Source: Lentzea waywayandensis (GTDB lineage: Bacteria; Actinomycetota; Actinomycetes; Mycobacteriales; Pseudonocardiaceae). Taken from it: a stretch of 64,000 bases of DNA. Position 1 is the stretch's first letter; every line of letters begins with the position of its first letter. The DNA lies in NCBI RefSeq assembly GCF_900115955.1, contig NZ_FOYL01000008.1, positions 62,001-126,000 on the forward strand, given 5' to 3'. The notes under the pieces were generated by a model, which saw only the letters and a program-made list of their open reading frames with translations, had not been told where the DNA came from and made no database searches. This document shows, one piece after another, positions 44,931 to 53,781 of the stretch. The position numbers and the translations under genes are program-made.

Positions 44931-45404
44931 CTAGGAGTTGAAGCACTCGTTGCCAGAACTCACCCAGCGGTGTGACCTGACGATGTACTGGGGGCCGGGC
45001 ACGTACTGTTGGCCTTGGGGTACGTAGTACAGCCAGTGGCTGTAGTTCGCGTTGGCGTACAGGCAGACACCGCTGAAACTCGAGCTGGTGCCGTTGTTGT
45101 AGATGGCTTTCACCGTCTGGCTGGACGACCAGCTGCACACGACGGGGGTGTTCCACCAGTCGTTGTCCCTGTTCAGCCAACTGCAGCGGTTGCGGCTGCC
45201 ATCGGTGACCGGCCAGACGCAGAGGTTGCCCGAGGAACAGCTCAGAGCCTGCGGCGTGACACCGGAATCGGGCGTTTGCGCCCTGCCCGTCGTGGCGGGC
45301 CGGGTCGTGGCGGTGTCGGTGGGGCTGGTGTCGGCGGTGGCGGTGCTCACCAGGCTGGCCAAGGCTCCGAGAACAACCAACAGCACACACAATGCTTTTC
45401 TCAT
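44931..45404 (-). CDS. Secreted peptidase inhibitor I36-like protein
   Basis: The protein has 157 aa with a signal peptide (MRKALCVLLVVLGALASLVS...ATA). The mature part has paired cysteines and Gly/Asn/Trp-rich beta structure (LSCSSGNLCVWP, VCSWSSSQTVKAIYNNGTS), as in I36 inhibitors and beta/gamma-crystallin-like proteins of actinomycetes. The ATG at 45404 follows a GGGGG ribosome site and restores the signal peptide. The next gene copy is broken. Target protease unknown. Confidence 0.75.
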   Translation of the reverse strand: MRKALCVLLVVLGALASLVSTATADTSPTDTATTRPATTGRAQTPDSGVTPQALSCSSGNLCVWPVTDGSRNRCSWLNRDNDWWNTPVVCSWSSSQTVKAIYNNGTSSSFSGVCLYANANYSHWLYYVPQGQQYVPGPQYIVRSHRWVSSGNECFNS

Positions 45405-45962
45405 CTTGCCCCCTGAGATTGATGTGCGGGACGCGGAGTATGCCGAGACCGCCACGCGCCGAGAGGGTCCTTCGAACCTGGTCGAAGCCCTTCCACCCGA
45501 CCCGGACTGACCGCGGCGTCAACTTTCGTCGCGCGAAATTCGATACTCCAGCGTGCCGCGCGAACTTGGGCTTCTCGTAGCTTGAGGGCGGGATTACCGC
45601 TGTGCGGACCAGGCCGAGGCGCTGCCGGCGACGACCATGATCGGAGATGCGGCGATCCCGTTCCGCGGGCACGCGCTGATGGTCGTGCCGGCGTCTTCGA
45701 CTTCGATACCCGGTAGGGGTAGGGCTGGATGCCGAGGCCCATATCGATGGAAGAGGCATGTCGACGCGTGGCCGCCGGTAGCCGTCATCGGGTTCCCTTT
45801 GATCCCGGTGGGCGCTGTTGTCGGGGCCACGGTCGGTGCAATCGCCGCAGACCTTCTGGTGGCACGTGCTCGCCCCGTGCTGGCCGGTGTCGCTGTGGGC
45901 GGGCGCGATCGTGCTCGCTGGATCAACTGGTGCGGCCGTCGGCTTGTTCGCGTCGGCGACCG
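45405..45962. other. Intergenic stretch with a CsoR-like box and a small plus-strand frame
   Basis: The region between the I36-like gene and the M56 gene holds one copper-box-like palindrome (45706-45721) and the small hydrophobic frame at 45836-45997. No other feature is supported. Confidence 0.45.
45706..45721 (+). promoter_or_regulatory. CsoR-like operator
   Basis: ATACCCGGTAGGGGTA contains TACCC and GGGTA arms and resembles the two copper boxes at 55.3 kb. It precedes a small possible membrane-protein frame by about 115 bp. Confidence 0.4.
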
Positions 45963-45997
45963 TCAGTTCGGCGAACAGGTCAGCAGCATCAGTGTGA
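45836..45997 (+). CDS. Possible small membrane protein (53 aa)
   Basis: A GTG-initiated frame with high GC3 encodes FWWHVLAPCWPVSLWAGAIV followed by a Gly/Ala-rich helix. It overlaps the 3' end of the M56 gene by 35 nt. Upstream in-frame stops suggest it may be the tail of a decayed gene linked to the CsoR-like box. Evidence is weak. Confidence 0.3.
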   Translation: MQSPQTFWWHVLAPCWPVSLWAGAIVLAGSTGAAVGLFASATVSSANRSAASV

Positions 45998-46892
45998 ACA
46001 TCGCCGCGGACGCGCCGGCGAGGGGGAGCGCCATGGCGGTGATGCTGGCGATCCCGCCCGAAACCAGCCTGCGCGTGCGATTCGGCAGCCGGTGCCGCTG
46101 CAGGCGGTCCAGACGCACCTCCAATGCGTCCCTGCTCATCGCGAGGGCGGAGTTCGGAGCGCCGTGGCACGACACGCGCAAGAGGGCGGCTCGGACGGTG
46201 TCGGCGCCGTGGGTGCGCGCGGCGGTCAGGTCGGCTGACATCTCGACGAGTTCGCCGATCGCGTTCGCCGCGCGCTTGAACAGCGGCAGGATCGGCAGTG
46301 CGGCGGCTACCGCGTTCGCGGCGGCGACCAGCAGGTGATGACGTCCGTCGAGGTGCGCTCGCTCGTGATCGAGGACGGCGTCGACCTCGTCGGGGTTCAG
46401 GTGGCGGTGTAGTCCTTCTGTGGCGACAACGATGCCGGGTTTGCCCGCGAGGCTGAACGCGAGCGGGCGGTCGTGGTCGAGCCACACCGTGGGGTGCGCG
46501 CCGGGTTCGCGTCGTCCGGCGAGGCGCAGGACGGAGAGGTGTTCCTCGCGGGCGCGGGCCCTTTGCCGGGCGCCGCGTGCGCCGACGATCGCGCACCGAA
46601 TGAGCAGCGCGGTCACCAGAGTGCCGCCGGCGATGCCGCTGATCGCTTCGATCGTGGGTGTGGTGCCGTGGGTCACCGACTCCCAGCAGTGGTGCAGGTT
46701 GTCGAGGGCGGCGAGGCCGTGCTCGGGCAGCAGGAGCAGCACCATGGCGACGGCCGAGGTAGCCACGACCGCGATGATCGAGCTGAGCCAGGCGGCGACG
46801 GCGACCGCAGGGTCGCTGAGTCGCCGCAGCAGGCGCGGTGCCAGCCAGCCCACCGCGGCGGACCCGAGCAGCAGGGCCAGCGCGACAGTCAT
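45963..46892 (-). CDS. M56-family (BlaR1-like) membrane metallopeptidase, copy 1
   Basis: The protein has 309 aa with four or more membrane helices and the zinc motif HERAH (LDHERAHLDGRHHL), as in M56/BlaR1. Such proteases cleave the BlaI repressor to induce target genes. The ATG overlaps the BlaI stop (ATGA). The sensor domain of BlaR1 is missing, so the inducing signal must be read by membrane helices or a partner. It is a paralog of the pair at 60.5-61.8 kb. Confidence 0.85.
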   Translation of the reverse strand: MTVALALLLGSAAVGWLAPRLLRRLSDPAVAVAAWLSSIIAVVATSAVAMVLLLLPEHGLAALDNLHHCWESVTHGTTPTIEAISGIAGGTLVTALLIRCAIVGARGARQRARAREEHLSVLRLAGRREPGAHPTVWLDHDRPLAFSLAGKPGIVVATEGLHRHLNPDEVDAVLDHERAHLDGRHHLLVAAANAVAAALPILPLFKRAANAIGELVEMSADLTAARTHGADTVRAALLRVSCHGAPNSALAMSRDALEVRLDRLQRHRLPNRTRRLVSGGIASITAMALPLAGASAAMFTLMLLTCSPN

Positions 46893-47251
46893 TTCCCGGT
46901 GGCCTTTTTGCGGAAGGCCCGGCGCAGCACCGCGGACTCCTCGGCGGTCGCGGACTGCGCGAAGTGCAGCAGTGCTGCCTCGGGATCGCCGGAGGCCACG
47001 AGCACGTCGCGCACGGCGTTGGTAGCGGCTTCGACGCGGCTGATGGTGGGCTGGTACGAGTAGGCCTTGCCCTCGAGCTCGCGGGACACCCAGCCCTTGC
47101 GGTGCAGGTTGTCCAGCACGGTGAGCACGGTGGTGTAGGCGAGTTGTTTGCCGGTGTCCAGCCGTTCGAGCACCTGGCGCACCTTGAGCGGCTCTCGGGC
47201 GTGCCACAGCACGTCCATCACCGCGGCTTCCAGCTCACCCAGTCCGCGCAT
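46889..47251 (-). CDS. BlaI/MecI-family repressor, copy 1
   Basis: The protein has 120 aa with the winged helix of BlaI (GLGELEAAVMDVLW, KQLAYTTVLTVLDNLHRKGW) and the cleavage/dimer helix after SRVEAATN. ATG 47251 matches copy 2 (61848). It heads a two-gene operon with the M56 protease and is divergent from the MFS pump. Confidence 0.9.
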   Translation of the reverse strand: MRGLGELEAAVMDVLWHAREPLKVRQVLERLDTGKQLAYTTVLTVLDNLHRKGWVSRELEGKAYSYQPTISRVEAATNAVRDVLVASGDPEAALLHFAQSATAEESAVLRRAFRKKATGK

Positions 47252-47311
47252 CGTCGATACCCCTTCCGCAGATGGGAAGTATGCCTGGGCATCGAGACAG
47301 CACACTAAACT

Positions 47312-47325
47312 GAACATCACTGTTC
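47312..47325. promoter_or_regulatory. GAACA-N4-TGTTC palindrome 1
   Basis: GAACATCACTGTTC lies between the BlaI and MFS genes. A near-identical copy lies at 47358-47371. Together they look like operator sites of a TetR-type or BlaI-type repressor. Confidence 0.6.
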
Positions 47326-47357
47326 GACTTATGGCTTGCCTTGGCGTACGTTAACTC

Positions 47358-47371
47358 GAACATACGTGTTC
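47358..47371. promoter_or_regulatory. GAACA-N4-TGTTC palindrome 2
   Basis: CGAACATACGTGTTCG is a perfect 6-bp-arm palindrome just upstream of the MFS ATG. The downstream TetR protein (48812) is the likely ligand-controlled repressor. Confidence 0.65.
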
Positions 47372-47387
47372 GGGTTAAGGGGTAGGT

Positions 47388-48791
47388 ATGAGTCAGATCG
47401 CCGTGCGAACGAACTGGTGGGTGTTGGTGCTGCTGTGCTTGGCCCAGTTCATGGTGATCCTGGACGTGACGGTCGTGAACGTCGCGCTTCCGGTCATCGC
47501 GACCGATCTCGGACTGGACCGCGCAGCGCTGACGTGGGTGGTCACGGCGTACACGCTGTGCTTCGGCGGGCTGATGCTGCTGGGCGGCCGGCTGGCCGAC
47601 ACGATCAGCAGACGGGGCGTGTTCCTCGTCGGGTTGGCCGTGTTCACGGTCGCGTCGCTGGCGTCCGGGTTCGCCGGGAACGCGACCACACTGGTGGTCG
47701 CGCGCGCCGCACAGGGCGTCGGTGCGGCATTGCTGTCCCCGGCGGCGATGTCGATCGTCACCACGACCTTCCACGGGAAGGAGCGCAACCGTGCGCTCGG
47801 CGTGTGGGCGGCGATCGCCGGAGCGGGCGCCGCAGTCGGAGTTCTTCTGGGCGGCCTGTTCACCGCCGGGCCCGGTTGGGAGTGGGTGTTCTTCATCAAC
47901 GTGCCCGTCGGCGTCTTCGTCGCTGTGCTGCTGCCGCGATTGGTGCCGTCCGGCCGAAGTGGACGGACACCGGGGAAGGTCGACATTCCAGGTGCGCTGA
48001 TCGTGGTGCTGGCGATCGGCGCGTTGATCTACGCGCTGGTGCGCGCGGGGGACACCGGCTGGGGTGGCGGCAGCACACCGTACTTCCTCGCCGCCGGCCT
48101 TGGGCTGCTCGTGATGTTCGTCGTCGTCGAACGCAGGGTCGCCGAGCCGTTGGTGCGGCTGGAGCTGCTTGCCCGGCGCCCCGTGGTGGCCGGCAACCTG
48201 GTCATGCTGGCCGCCTCCGGCCTGCTGCTGGCGAACTTCTTCCTCAACTCCCAGTACCTCCAGCACGTGCTGCGCCTCGACGCCCTCGAGACCGGGCTGA
48301 TCTTCCTGCCGGTGGCGCTGGTGATCGGGCTCGGCACCCACCTCGGTGTTCGTGTCGTGAACCGGTTCGGCGGACGCCCGGCCGTCGCCGTCGGGTTCGG
48401 CCTCGCTGCGGTGGGTGCGGTGCTGCTGGCCCAGGTGCCGGCCTCCGGGAACGCCCTGACGGCGGTCCTGCCCGGCTTCCTGATCTCCGGTCTGGGCCTC
48501 GGGGCCACGTTCGTCACGGCGACGACTACGGCGATGGCGCACGTCGGTCCCCATGACGCGGGCACGACGTCGGGCCTGATCAACACCGGGCACGAGCTCG
48601 GGGCCACCCTCGGCATCGCGTTCGTGTCGACCATCGCCGCCCAGAGCCTGCAGGGAGGCGGCCCAATCGCCGGCTTTGGTGCCGCGTTCACCGCGACCGC
48701 GATCGCGGCAGCCGTGGCCGCGGTGGGCGCGACGCTGCTCGTTCCGGCAGGCCGTCCGCCCGCGACCGATGGTCCGGTGTTCGCGCACTGA
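47388..48791 (+). CDS. MFS multidrug efflux transporter (EmrB/QacA type, 14 TM)
   Basis: The protein has 467 aa. It shows the DHA2 signature (QFMVILDVTVVNVALPVI, then LTWVVTAYTLCFGGLMLLGG) and a GRLAD motif A, with about fourteen helices. It pumps drugs using the proton gradient. It is followed 20 nt later by a TetR gene, its probable repressor. Operators are visible upstream. Confidence 0.93.
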   Translation: MSQIAVRTNWWVLVLLCLAQFMVILDVTVVNVALPVIATDLGLDRAALTWVVTAYTLCFGGLMLLGGRLADTISRRGVFLVGLAVFTVASLASGFAGNATTLVVARAAQGVGAALLSPAAMSIVTTTFHGKERNRALGVWAAIAGAGAAVGVLLGGLFTAGPGWEWVFFINVPVGVFVAVLLPRLVPSGRSGRTPGKVDIPGALIVVLAIGALIYALVRAGDTGWGGGSTPYFLAAGLGLLVMFVVVERRVAEPLVRLELLARRPVVAGNLVMLAASGLLLANFFLNSQYLQHVLRLDALETGLIFLPVALVIGLGTHLGVRVVNRFGGRPAVAVGFGLAAVGAVLLAQVPASGNALTAVLPGFLISGLGLGATFVTATTTAMAHVGPHDAGTTSGLINTGHELGATLGIAFVSTIAAQSLQGGGPIAGFGAAFTATAIAAAVAAVGATLLVPAGRPPATDGPVFAH

Positions 48792-48811
48792 TCGGCCGTA
48801 GGCTTCCGGAC

Positions 48812-49387
48812 GTGGCCACTACGGAGACCCGGCGCCGCGCTGACGCCGAACGCAACATCGCCGCCATCCTCGACGCCGCCCTGGTGCTGTTCACCGAGGA
48901 ACCGCAGTCGAGCATGGTGGCGATCGCGCGTGCCGCGGGCGTCGGCCGGGTCACCCTCTATGCCCACTTCCCGTCCCGCGAGGTGCTGCTCGAAGCAGTG
49001 CTGGACCGGACAATCGCTGAGGCAGGCGAGGTCATCAGGAAAGCGGCGCCAGAGGAAGGCTCCGCGACCGAGGCGTTCGGGCGGCTGCTGCGGACGTCCT
49101 GGCACGTGCTCAACCAGCACCGCAAGCTCTTCGAACTCGCCCAGCGCGAGCTTGGCCCGGTCCGGCTGCGGCAACGGCATCGCGAGGTCGTCGACCACGT
49201 CGAGGGCCTGCTCGCACGGGGCCGGCTGGAGGGCGTGATCCGGTCCGACCTGCCGATGACCTGGCTCGTGACCACCGTCTACAGCCTGCTGCACGCGGCC
49301 GCGGAGGACGTCAACACCGGACAGCTCAAGGCAGACGACGCAGCCGATGTGCTGGAGGCGACCCTGCTGCCCGCCCTCAAATCCTGA
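48812..49387 (+). CDS. TetR-family regulator
   Basis: The protein has 191 aa. The N-terminal helix-turn-helix reads VAIARAAGVGRVTLYAHFPSREVLLEA. The ligand domain follows. Cotranscribed with the MFS pump and probably binds the GAACA palindromes upstream of it. Confidence 0.9.
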   Translation: MATTETRRRADAERNIAAILDAALVLFTEEPQSSMVAIARAAGVGRVTLYAHFPSREVLLEAVLDRTIAEAGEVIRKAAPEEGSATEAFGRLLRTSWHVLNQHRKLFELAQRELGPVRLRQRHREVVDHVEGLLARGRLEGVIRSDLPMTWLVTTVYSLLHAAAEDVNTGQLKADDAADVLEATLLPALKS

Positions 49388-49856
49388 GCCCGGTCGCACC
49401 GCGTGGCTTGTAGACAGCGAGTGTCAACGCCACGACCAGAACCACGAGGGCTCCACCGGCATGCACCACGAACGTCGGCGACCGCAGCGGCGCCAGGTCG
49501 GAAGCCGGATCAGCCGCGACCGCGGCGAACTGATCCACCGTGCGCGTGTAGATGAGCAGCACCGCGGTGGCGAACACGTTCAGCGCCAGCTTGAAGATCA
49601 CCCAGTAGTGCCGGAACAGGCCCCATGCGGAGCCGAGCGACGAAACCAGGCCGGTCAACAGGGACGCGACCGCGAACGGCAGAACCACGTACCAGACGAT
49701 CGGTTCCGCGATCAGGTTCGCGGCGCGCACTACGCGATCGTCCTGAGTGGTCACCCCGACGACCGCCACGGCCAGAAACGTGAGCACGGCGCCGAACCAG
49801 CCCACCGAGGACGCGATGTGCAGGGCCAGGGCGAGCTTGCGCAGGCGCGGCTTCAT
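49377..49856 (-). CDS. Four-TM membrane protein (DUF2269-like)
   Basis: The protein has 159 aa with four hydrophobic helices and a conserved-looking WFGAVLTFLAVA start, like small DUF2269 proteins. ATG 49856 overlaps the stop of a 38-aa membrane peptide gene. The function is unknown. Its 3' end overlaps the TetR gene by 11 nt, on the opposite strand. Confidence 0.68.
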   Translation of the reverse strand: MKPRLRKLALALHIASSVGWFGAVLTFLAVAVVGVTTQDDRVVRAANLIAEPIVWYVVLPFAVASLLTGLVSSLGSAWGLFRHYWVIFKLALNVFATAVLLIYTRTVDQFAAVAADPASDLAPLRSPTFVVHAGGALVVLVVALTLAVYKPRGATGLRI

Positions 49857-49969
49857 CGGTGCATGCCTGGGCCGTGCTCGATGGGGAGACCGAGCAAGAC
49901 GAGGAACAACACGATCACCACGGCAATGACGATGCCCATGATCTTCACCCAACGCGGTGTGTCAGCCAT
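49853..49969 (-). CDS. Small membrane peptide (38 aa)
   Basis: The frame MADTPRWVKIMGIVIAVVIV continues with Leu/Phe-rich helix and ends HGPGMHR. It has one membrane helix, and its stop overlaps the next ATG. The gene is short but has correct codon bias and translational coupling, so it is probably real. It shares a promoter with the divergent TetR at 50037. Confidence 0.7.
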   Translation of the reverse strand: MADTPRWVKIMGIVIAVVIVLFLVLLGLPIEHGPGMHR

Positions 49970-49982
49970 GAACGACAGTTTA

Positions 49983-50018
49983 CGAGACACTCTGTATTTA
50001 TCAAGACGTAGTGTCTCG
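49983..50018. promoter_or_regulatory. TetR operator: 9-bp inverted repeat
   Basis: CGAGACACT and AGTGTCTCG are perfect inverted arms separated by 18 nt. They lie between the divergent 38-aa peptide gene and the TetR gene. A -10-like TAGGAT at 50025-50030 lies 7 nt before GTG 50037, so a leaderless mRNA is likely. On the minus strand TTGATA and TAAACT form a plausible promoter. Confidence 0.8.
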
Positions 50019-50036
50019 ATCCCGTAGGATGTGAAC

Positions 50037-50615
50037 GTGCCGAAGCTGTGGAACGAGACGATCGAGACACACCGCCGCGACGTGCGTCACGCGATCCTGG
50101 CCACCACTGCGGCGTTGGTGGCCGAGCGTGGCCTGCTGAACGTGACGATGTCGCAGATCGCGGAGCAGACTGGCATCGGGCGCGCGACGCTCTACAAGTA
50201 CTTCCCGGATGTCGAGGCGATCCTGCGCGCCTGGCATGCGGAGCGGATCGCTCACCACCTCGCCCATCTGATCGACGTTCGCGACCAGGCGGTCGGGCCT
50301 GCCCAGCGCCTCGAAGCAGTCCTCGAGGCGTTCGCTGTGATCTCGCACGGCTCGCATGGCCACTTCGACACCGACCTCGTGGCGCTCCTGCACCGCGACG
50401 AGCAGGTCGGTCACGCACAGGAGCAGGTTCGTCACGTGATCCGCGACCTGCTGGCCGAGGCCGCGGCGGCCGGTGAGGTCAGAGCAGACGTGGCTCCTGC
50501 GGAACTCGCTGCTTACTGCGTTCACGCACTTGCCGCGGCCGGCACCTTGCCTTCCAAGGCTGCTGTTCGCCGGCTTGTCGCGGTCACGCTCGCCGGCCTT
50601 CGTCCGATCGCCTGA
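50037..50615 (+). CDS. TetR-family regulator
   Basis: The protein has 192 aa. The N-terminal helix-turn-helix reads MSQIAEQTGIGRATLYKYFP. The GTG at 50037 is chosen because it falls at the predicted transcription start; GTG 50031 is an alternative. The divergent small membrane peptide and DUF2269-like gene are its likely targets. Confidence 0.87.
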   Translation: MPKLWNETIETHRRDVRHAILATTAALVAERGLLNVTMSQIAEQTGIGRATLYKYFPDVEAILRAWHAERIAHHLAHLIDVRDQAVGPAQRLEAVLEAFAVISHGSHGHFDTDLVALLHRDEQVGHAQEQVRHVIRDLLAEAAAAGEVRADVAPAELAAYCVHALAAAGTLPSKAAVRRLVAVTLAGLRPIA

Positions 50616-50660
50616 CCTTGTCTCGTTGTTCGCCCCACCTGCCGGTATTCGAGGTAGTTC

Positions 50661-51452
50661 CTAACGAGCCAGGAAGTCGGCGATTCGGGTCGTCCAGGTC
50701 TGCACGTCCGCGACGGTGGTCGACACGTGCAGAGTCGAGTCGGGCAGAAACTCGTGCAGACGTTTCGCAGTCGACACCGGATGCAACGGGTCGGTGTCCC
50801 ACGTGAGGATCAGCGCTGGATGAGCGAGCGTCGCGATCTCTTCCGGCGCCGGAAGGTCCGACTCGCCGATGCCGCGCAGGATCGGGGCGAGCAGCTCGTC
50901 CGGGATGTCGGGCGTCAGGTCGAAGGCCGGGTAGTCGGCGAAGATCGGCAAAGGTTCCCTCCTGGCCCACTCCTGCCGCCAGTGCGCGGCGCCGCGCGAC
51001 TCGATGACCTCGGCGCTGTCGGTGTACCACTGCCGTGCCTGGTTCGGACCTTCCTCCCACGCCACCGGTGGAATGATCAGCACGAGGCTGCGGAAGCGTT
51101 CGGGTTCGGCGAGGGCGGCGCGCAACGCGACGTCGCAGCCCAGCGAGGAGCCCATGAAGTCGATCGGCTCGTCGAGGCTCAGCCCGTCCAGCAGGGCGAG
51201 CAGGTCGAGGGTGAAGTTCTCGAAGCGGTAGTCGTCCGCGATCGGGCGGCCGGTCGAGTGCCCGTGGCCGCGCTGGTCGTAGGTCAGCAGCCGGCGATCG
51301 GCCGCGAGGGCGTCGAAGTCGAGAAGGTGCAGGCGGCGGACTGCGGCGCGGCTGAGGAAGACGCCGTGGGCGTAGCCGAGAAGTGGTCCGGATCCGGTGA
51401 GTTCGTAGGCGATCTTCGCGCCTGCCCTGGTGACGTAGCTGTCCTGCATCAC
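50661..51452 (-). CDS. Alpha/beta-hydrolase
   Basis: The protein has 263 aa. The nucleophile elbow is GSSLGCD (Ser) and the fold has YDQRGHGHSTG near the start of the oxyanion region. A DTDPLHP segment near the C-terminus could hold Asp and His of the triad. Likely an esterase or lactonase; substrate unknown. It is separated from the copper operon by a strong hairpin. Confidence 0.85.
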   Translation of the reverse strand: MMQDSYVTRAGAKIAYELTGSGPLLGYAHGVFLSRAAVRRLHLLDFDALAADRRLLTYDQRGHGHSTGRPIADDYRFENFTLDLLALLDGLSLDEPIDFMGSSLGCDVALRAALAEPERFRSLVLIIPPVAWEEGPNQARQWYTDSAEVIESRGAAHWRQEWARREPLPIFADYPAFDLTPDIPDELLAPILRGIGESDLPAPEEIATLAHPALILTWDTDPLHPVSTAKRLHEFLPDSTLHVSTTVADVQTWTTRIADFLAR

Positions 51453-51467
51453 TGCCCCCTCAGTGTG

Positions 51468-51505
51468 CAGGTGGTCCGGCTCGCGGATGCGAGCCGGACC
51501 ACCTG
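51468..51505. terminator. Strong terminator of the copper operon
   Basis: A perfect 17-bp stem (51468-51484 with 51489-51505) closes a 4-nt GGAT loop directly after the CopA stop. It should terminate the csoR-copZ-copA transcript on the minus strand. Confidence 0.88.
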
Positions 51506-51506
51506 G

Positions 51507-53753
51507 TCAGACGGTGTGCTTGTTCGCGCTGCGGAAGCCCCGCAGGCGCAGGCTGTTGCTCACCACGAACACCGACGAGAACGCCATCGCGGCCCCGGCG
51601 ATCATCGGGTTGAGCAGGCCGAGTGCGGCCAGCGGCAGGGCGGCCACGTTGTAGGCGAAGGCCCAGAACAGGTTGCCCTTGATCGTGCCGAGCGTGCGGC
51701 GCGACAACCGGATCGCGTCCACCGCAGCCCGCAGGTCACCCCGCACGAGCGTGAGGTCGCTGGCCTCGATGGCGACGTCCGTGCCGGTGCCCATCGCGAG
51801 CCCGAGGTTGGCCTGGGCCAGTGCGGCGGCGTCGTTCACGCCGTCGCCGACCATCGCGACCACGCGGCCCTCGGACTGCAGGCGCTTGACCACGTCGACC
51901 TTGTCCTTGGGCAGGACCTCGGCGATGACCTCGTCGATCCCGACTTCTGCGGCCACGGCCTTGGCTACGGCTTCGTTGTCCCCGGTCAGCAGAACCGGAC
52001 GCAGACCGAGCGCTCGCAGTCCGGTGATCGCCTCGGCCGAGGTGGGCTTGACCGTGTCGGCCACGACCAGCACACCGCGTGCCTCGCCGTCCCAGGCCAC
52101 CAGCACGGCGGTACGGCCCTTGTCCTCCGCCTCCTTCTTGGCGGTGGTGAGCTTCTCGCTGAGCCGGACGCTCCACTCCTCGAGCAAGCGAGCGCGGCCG
52201 ACGAGGACGGCGTGCTCGCCGACGACACCCTGGACTCCGAGGCCCTCAAGGTTCTGGAAGCCCTCGACCGCGGGAAGCTCGCCGACGCGTTCGGTGGCAC
52301 CGGTGGCGATCGCCCTGGCGATCGGGTGCTCGGAGGCGTGCTCCAGCGCACCGGCCAGGCGCAGCACCTCCTCCTCGGTCACGTCGTCTGCCGAGTGGAC
52401 CTCGACCAGGCTCATCTGCCCCGAGGTCACCGTGCCGGTCTTGTCCAGCACAACGGTGTCAACCCGCCGGGTGGACTCCAGCACCTCCGGACCCTTGATC
52501 AGGATGCCGAGCTGCGCGCCGCGGCCGGTGCCGACCAGCAACGCGGTGGGCGTGGCGAGACCGAGCGCGCACGGGCAGGCGATGATCAGCACTGCGACCG
52601 CGGCGGTGAACGCCGCCGAGGCACCCGAACCGGCACCGAGCCAGAACGCCAGCGTTCCGACGGCGAGTGCGATCACGATCGGCACGAAGACCGCGGAGAC
52701 CCGGTCGGCCAGGCGCTGGATCTCCGCCTTGCCGCTCTGGGCGTCCTCGACGAGCTTGGCCATCTGCGCCAGCTGCGTGTCCGCGCCGATGCGGGTCGCG
52801 CGTACGACGAGCCGGCCACCCGCGTTGACGGTCGCACCGACGACCGCGTCACCGGTGGTGACCTCGACCGGCACCGACTCGCCGGTGAGCATGCTCGCGT
52901 CGATCGCCGAGCTGCCCTCCTCGATCACGCCGTCCGTGGCGATCTTCTCGCCCGGCCGCACGACGAACCGGTCGCCGACCGACAGGTCGTCGATGCTGAT
53001 GCGCTGCTCGCGTCCATCCCGGAGCACCGCGACTTCCTTGGCGCCGAGTTCGAGCAGGGCACGCAGTGCGGCGCCGGCGCGACGCTTGGAGCGGGCCTCG
53101 AAGTAGCGGCCGGCGAGGATGAACGTCGTCACGCCCGCTGCGACCTCGAGGTAGATGTTGCCCGCGCCGGACATCCGCTCGACGGTGAGGGAGAAGCCGT
53201 GCGTCATGCCCGGTACACCGGCGGTGCCCAGGAACAACGCGTACAGCGACCACAGGAACGCAGCGCCGACGCCGATCGAGATCAGCGTGTCCATCGTCGC
53301 GGCGCCGTGCCGCAGGTTGGTCCACGCGGCCTTGTGGAACGGCCATGCGGCCCACACCACGACGGGTGCGGCGAGCGTGAGCGACAGCCACTGCCAGTAG
53401 GTGAACTGCAGCGCGGGGATCATGGCGAGTGCGATCACCGGCACGGTGAGCACGATCGAAGTGATCAACCGCTGCCGCAACGAGCGCGTCGGATCCTCTT
53501 CGGTCTTCTCCGCGTTCTCGCCGGTCTGCGGGGGAGCGGGCAGCTCGGCCGAGTAGCCGGTGTTCTCGACGACCTTCACCAGGTCCTCGGCGGTCAGCGA
53601 CTCGGGGAAGCTGACCCTGGCCTTCTCGGTGGCGTAGTTGACACTGGCCTGGACGCCTTCGAGCTTGTTGAGCTTGCGCTCGATCCGCGCGGCGCAGGAG
53701 GCGCAGGTCATGCCGCCGATCGACAGCTCGATCTCACTGGTCGGTGAACTCAT
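51507..53753 (-). CDS. copA: Copper-exporting P1B-type ATPase
   Basis: The protein has 748 aa. An N-terminal heavy-metal domain carries [10 protein letters not shown]. The P-type core has [13 protein letters not shown] and [10 protein letters not shown], and the membrane metal site is CPC ([13 protein letters not shown]). These are the marks of a Cu+ exporter. ATG 53753 is preceded by GAGGAGG. It is the last gene of a CsoR-controlled operon. Confidence 0.96.
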   Translation of the reverse strand: MSSPTSEIELSIGGMTCASCAARIERKLNKLEGVQASVNYATEKARVSFPESLTAEDLVKVVENTGYSAELPAPPQTGENAEKTEEDPTRSLRQRLITSIVLTVPVIALAMIPALQFTYWQWLSLTLAAPVVVWAAWPFHKAAWTNLRHGAATMDTLISIGVGAAFLWSLYALFLGTAGVPGMTHGFSLTVERMSGAGNIYLEVAAGVTTFILAGRYFEARSKRRAGAALRALLELGAKEVAVLRDGREQRISIDDLSVGDRFVVRPGEKIATDGVIEEGSSAIDASMLTGESVPVEVTTGDAVVGATVNAGGRLVVRATRIGADTQLAQMAKLVEDAQSGKAEIQRLADRVSAVFVPIVIALAVGTLAFWLGAGSGASAAFTAAVAVLIIACPCALGLATPTALLVGTGRGAQLGILIKGPEVLESTRRVDTVVLDKTGTVTSGQMSLVEVHSADDVTEEEVLRLAGALEHASEHPIARAIATGATERVGELPAVEGFQNLEGLGVQGVVGEHAVLVGRARLLEEWSVRLSEKLTTAKKEAEDKGRTAVLVAWDGEARGVLVVADTVKPTSAEAITGLRALGLRPVLLTGDNEAVAKAVAAEVGIDEVIAEVLPKDKVDVVKRLQSEGRVVAMVGDGVNDAAALAQANLGLAMGTGTDVAIEASDLTLVRGDLRAAVDAIRLSRRTLGTIKGNLFWAFAYNVAALPLAALGLLNPMIAGAAMAFSSVFVVSNSLRLRGFRSANKHTV

Positions 53754-53781
53754 GGAGCGCGCCTCCTCGAGGGTGCCGGGC

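Noticed and set aside
45729-46338. Plus-strand frames over the M56 gene
   Set aside because: Antisense to a gene with a clear zinc motif and BlaI coupling; only the short frame at 45836 was kept, with low confidence.
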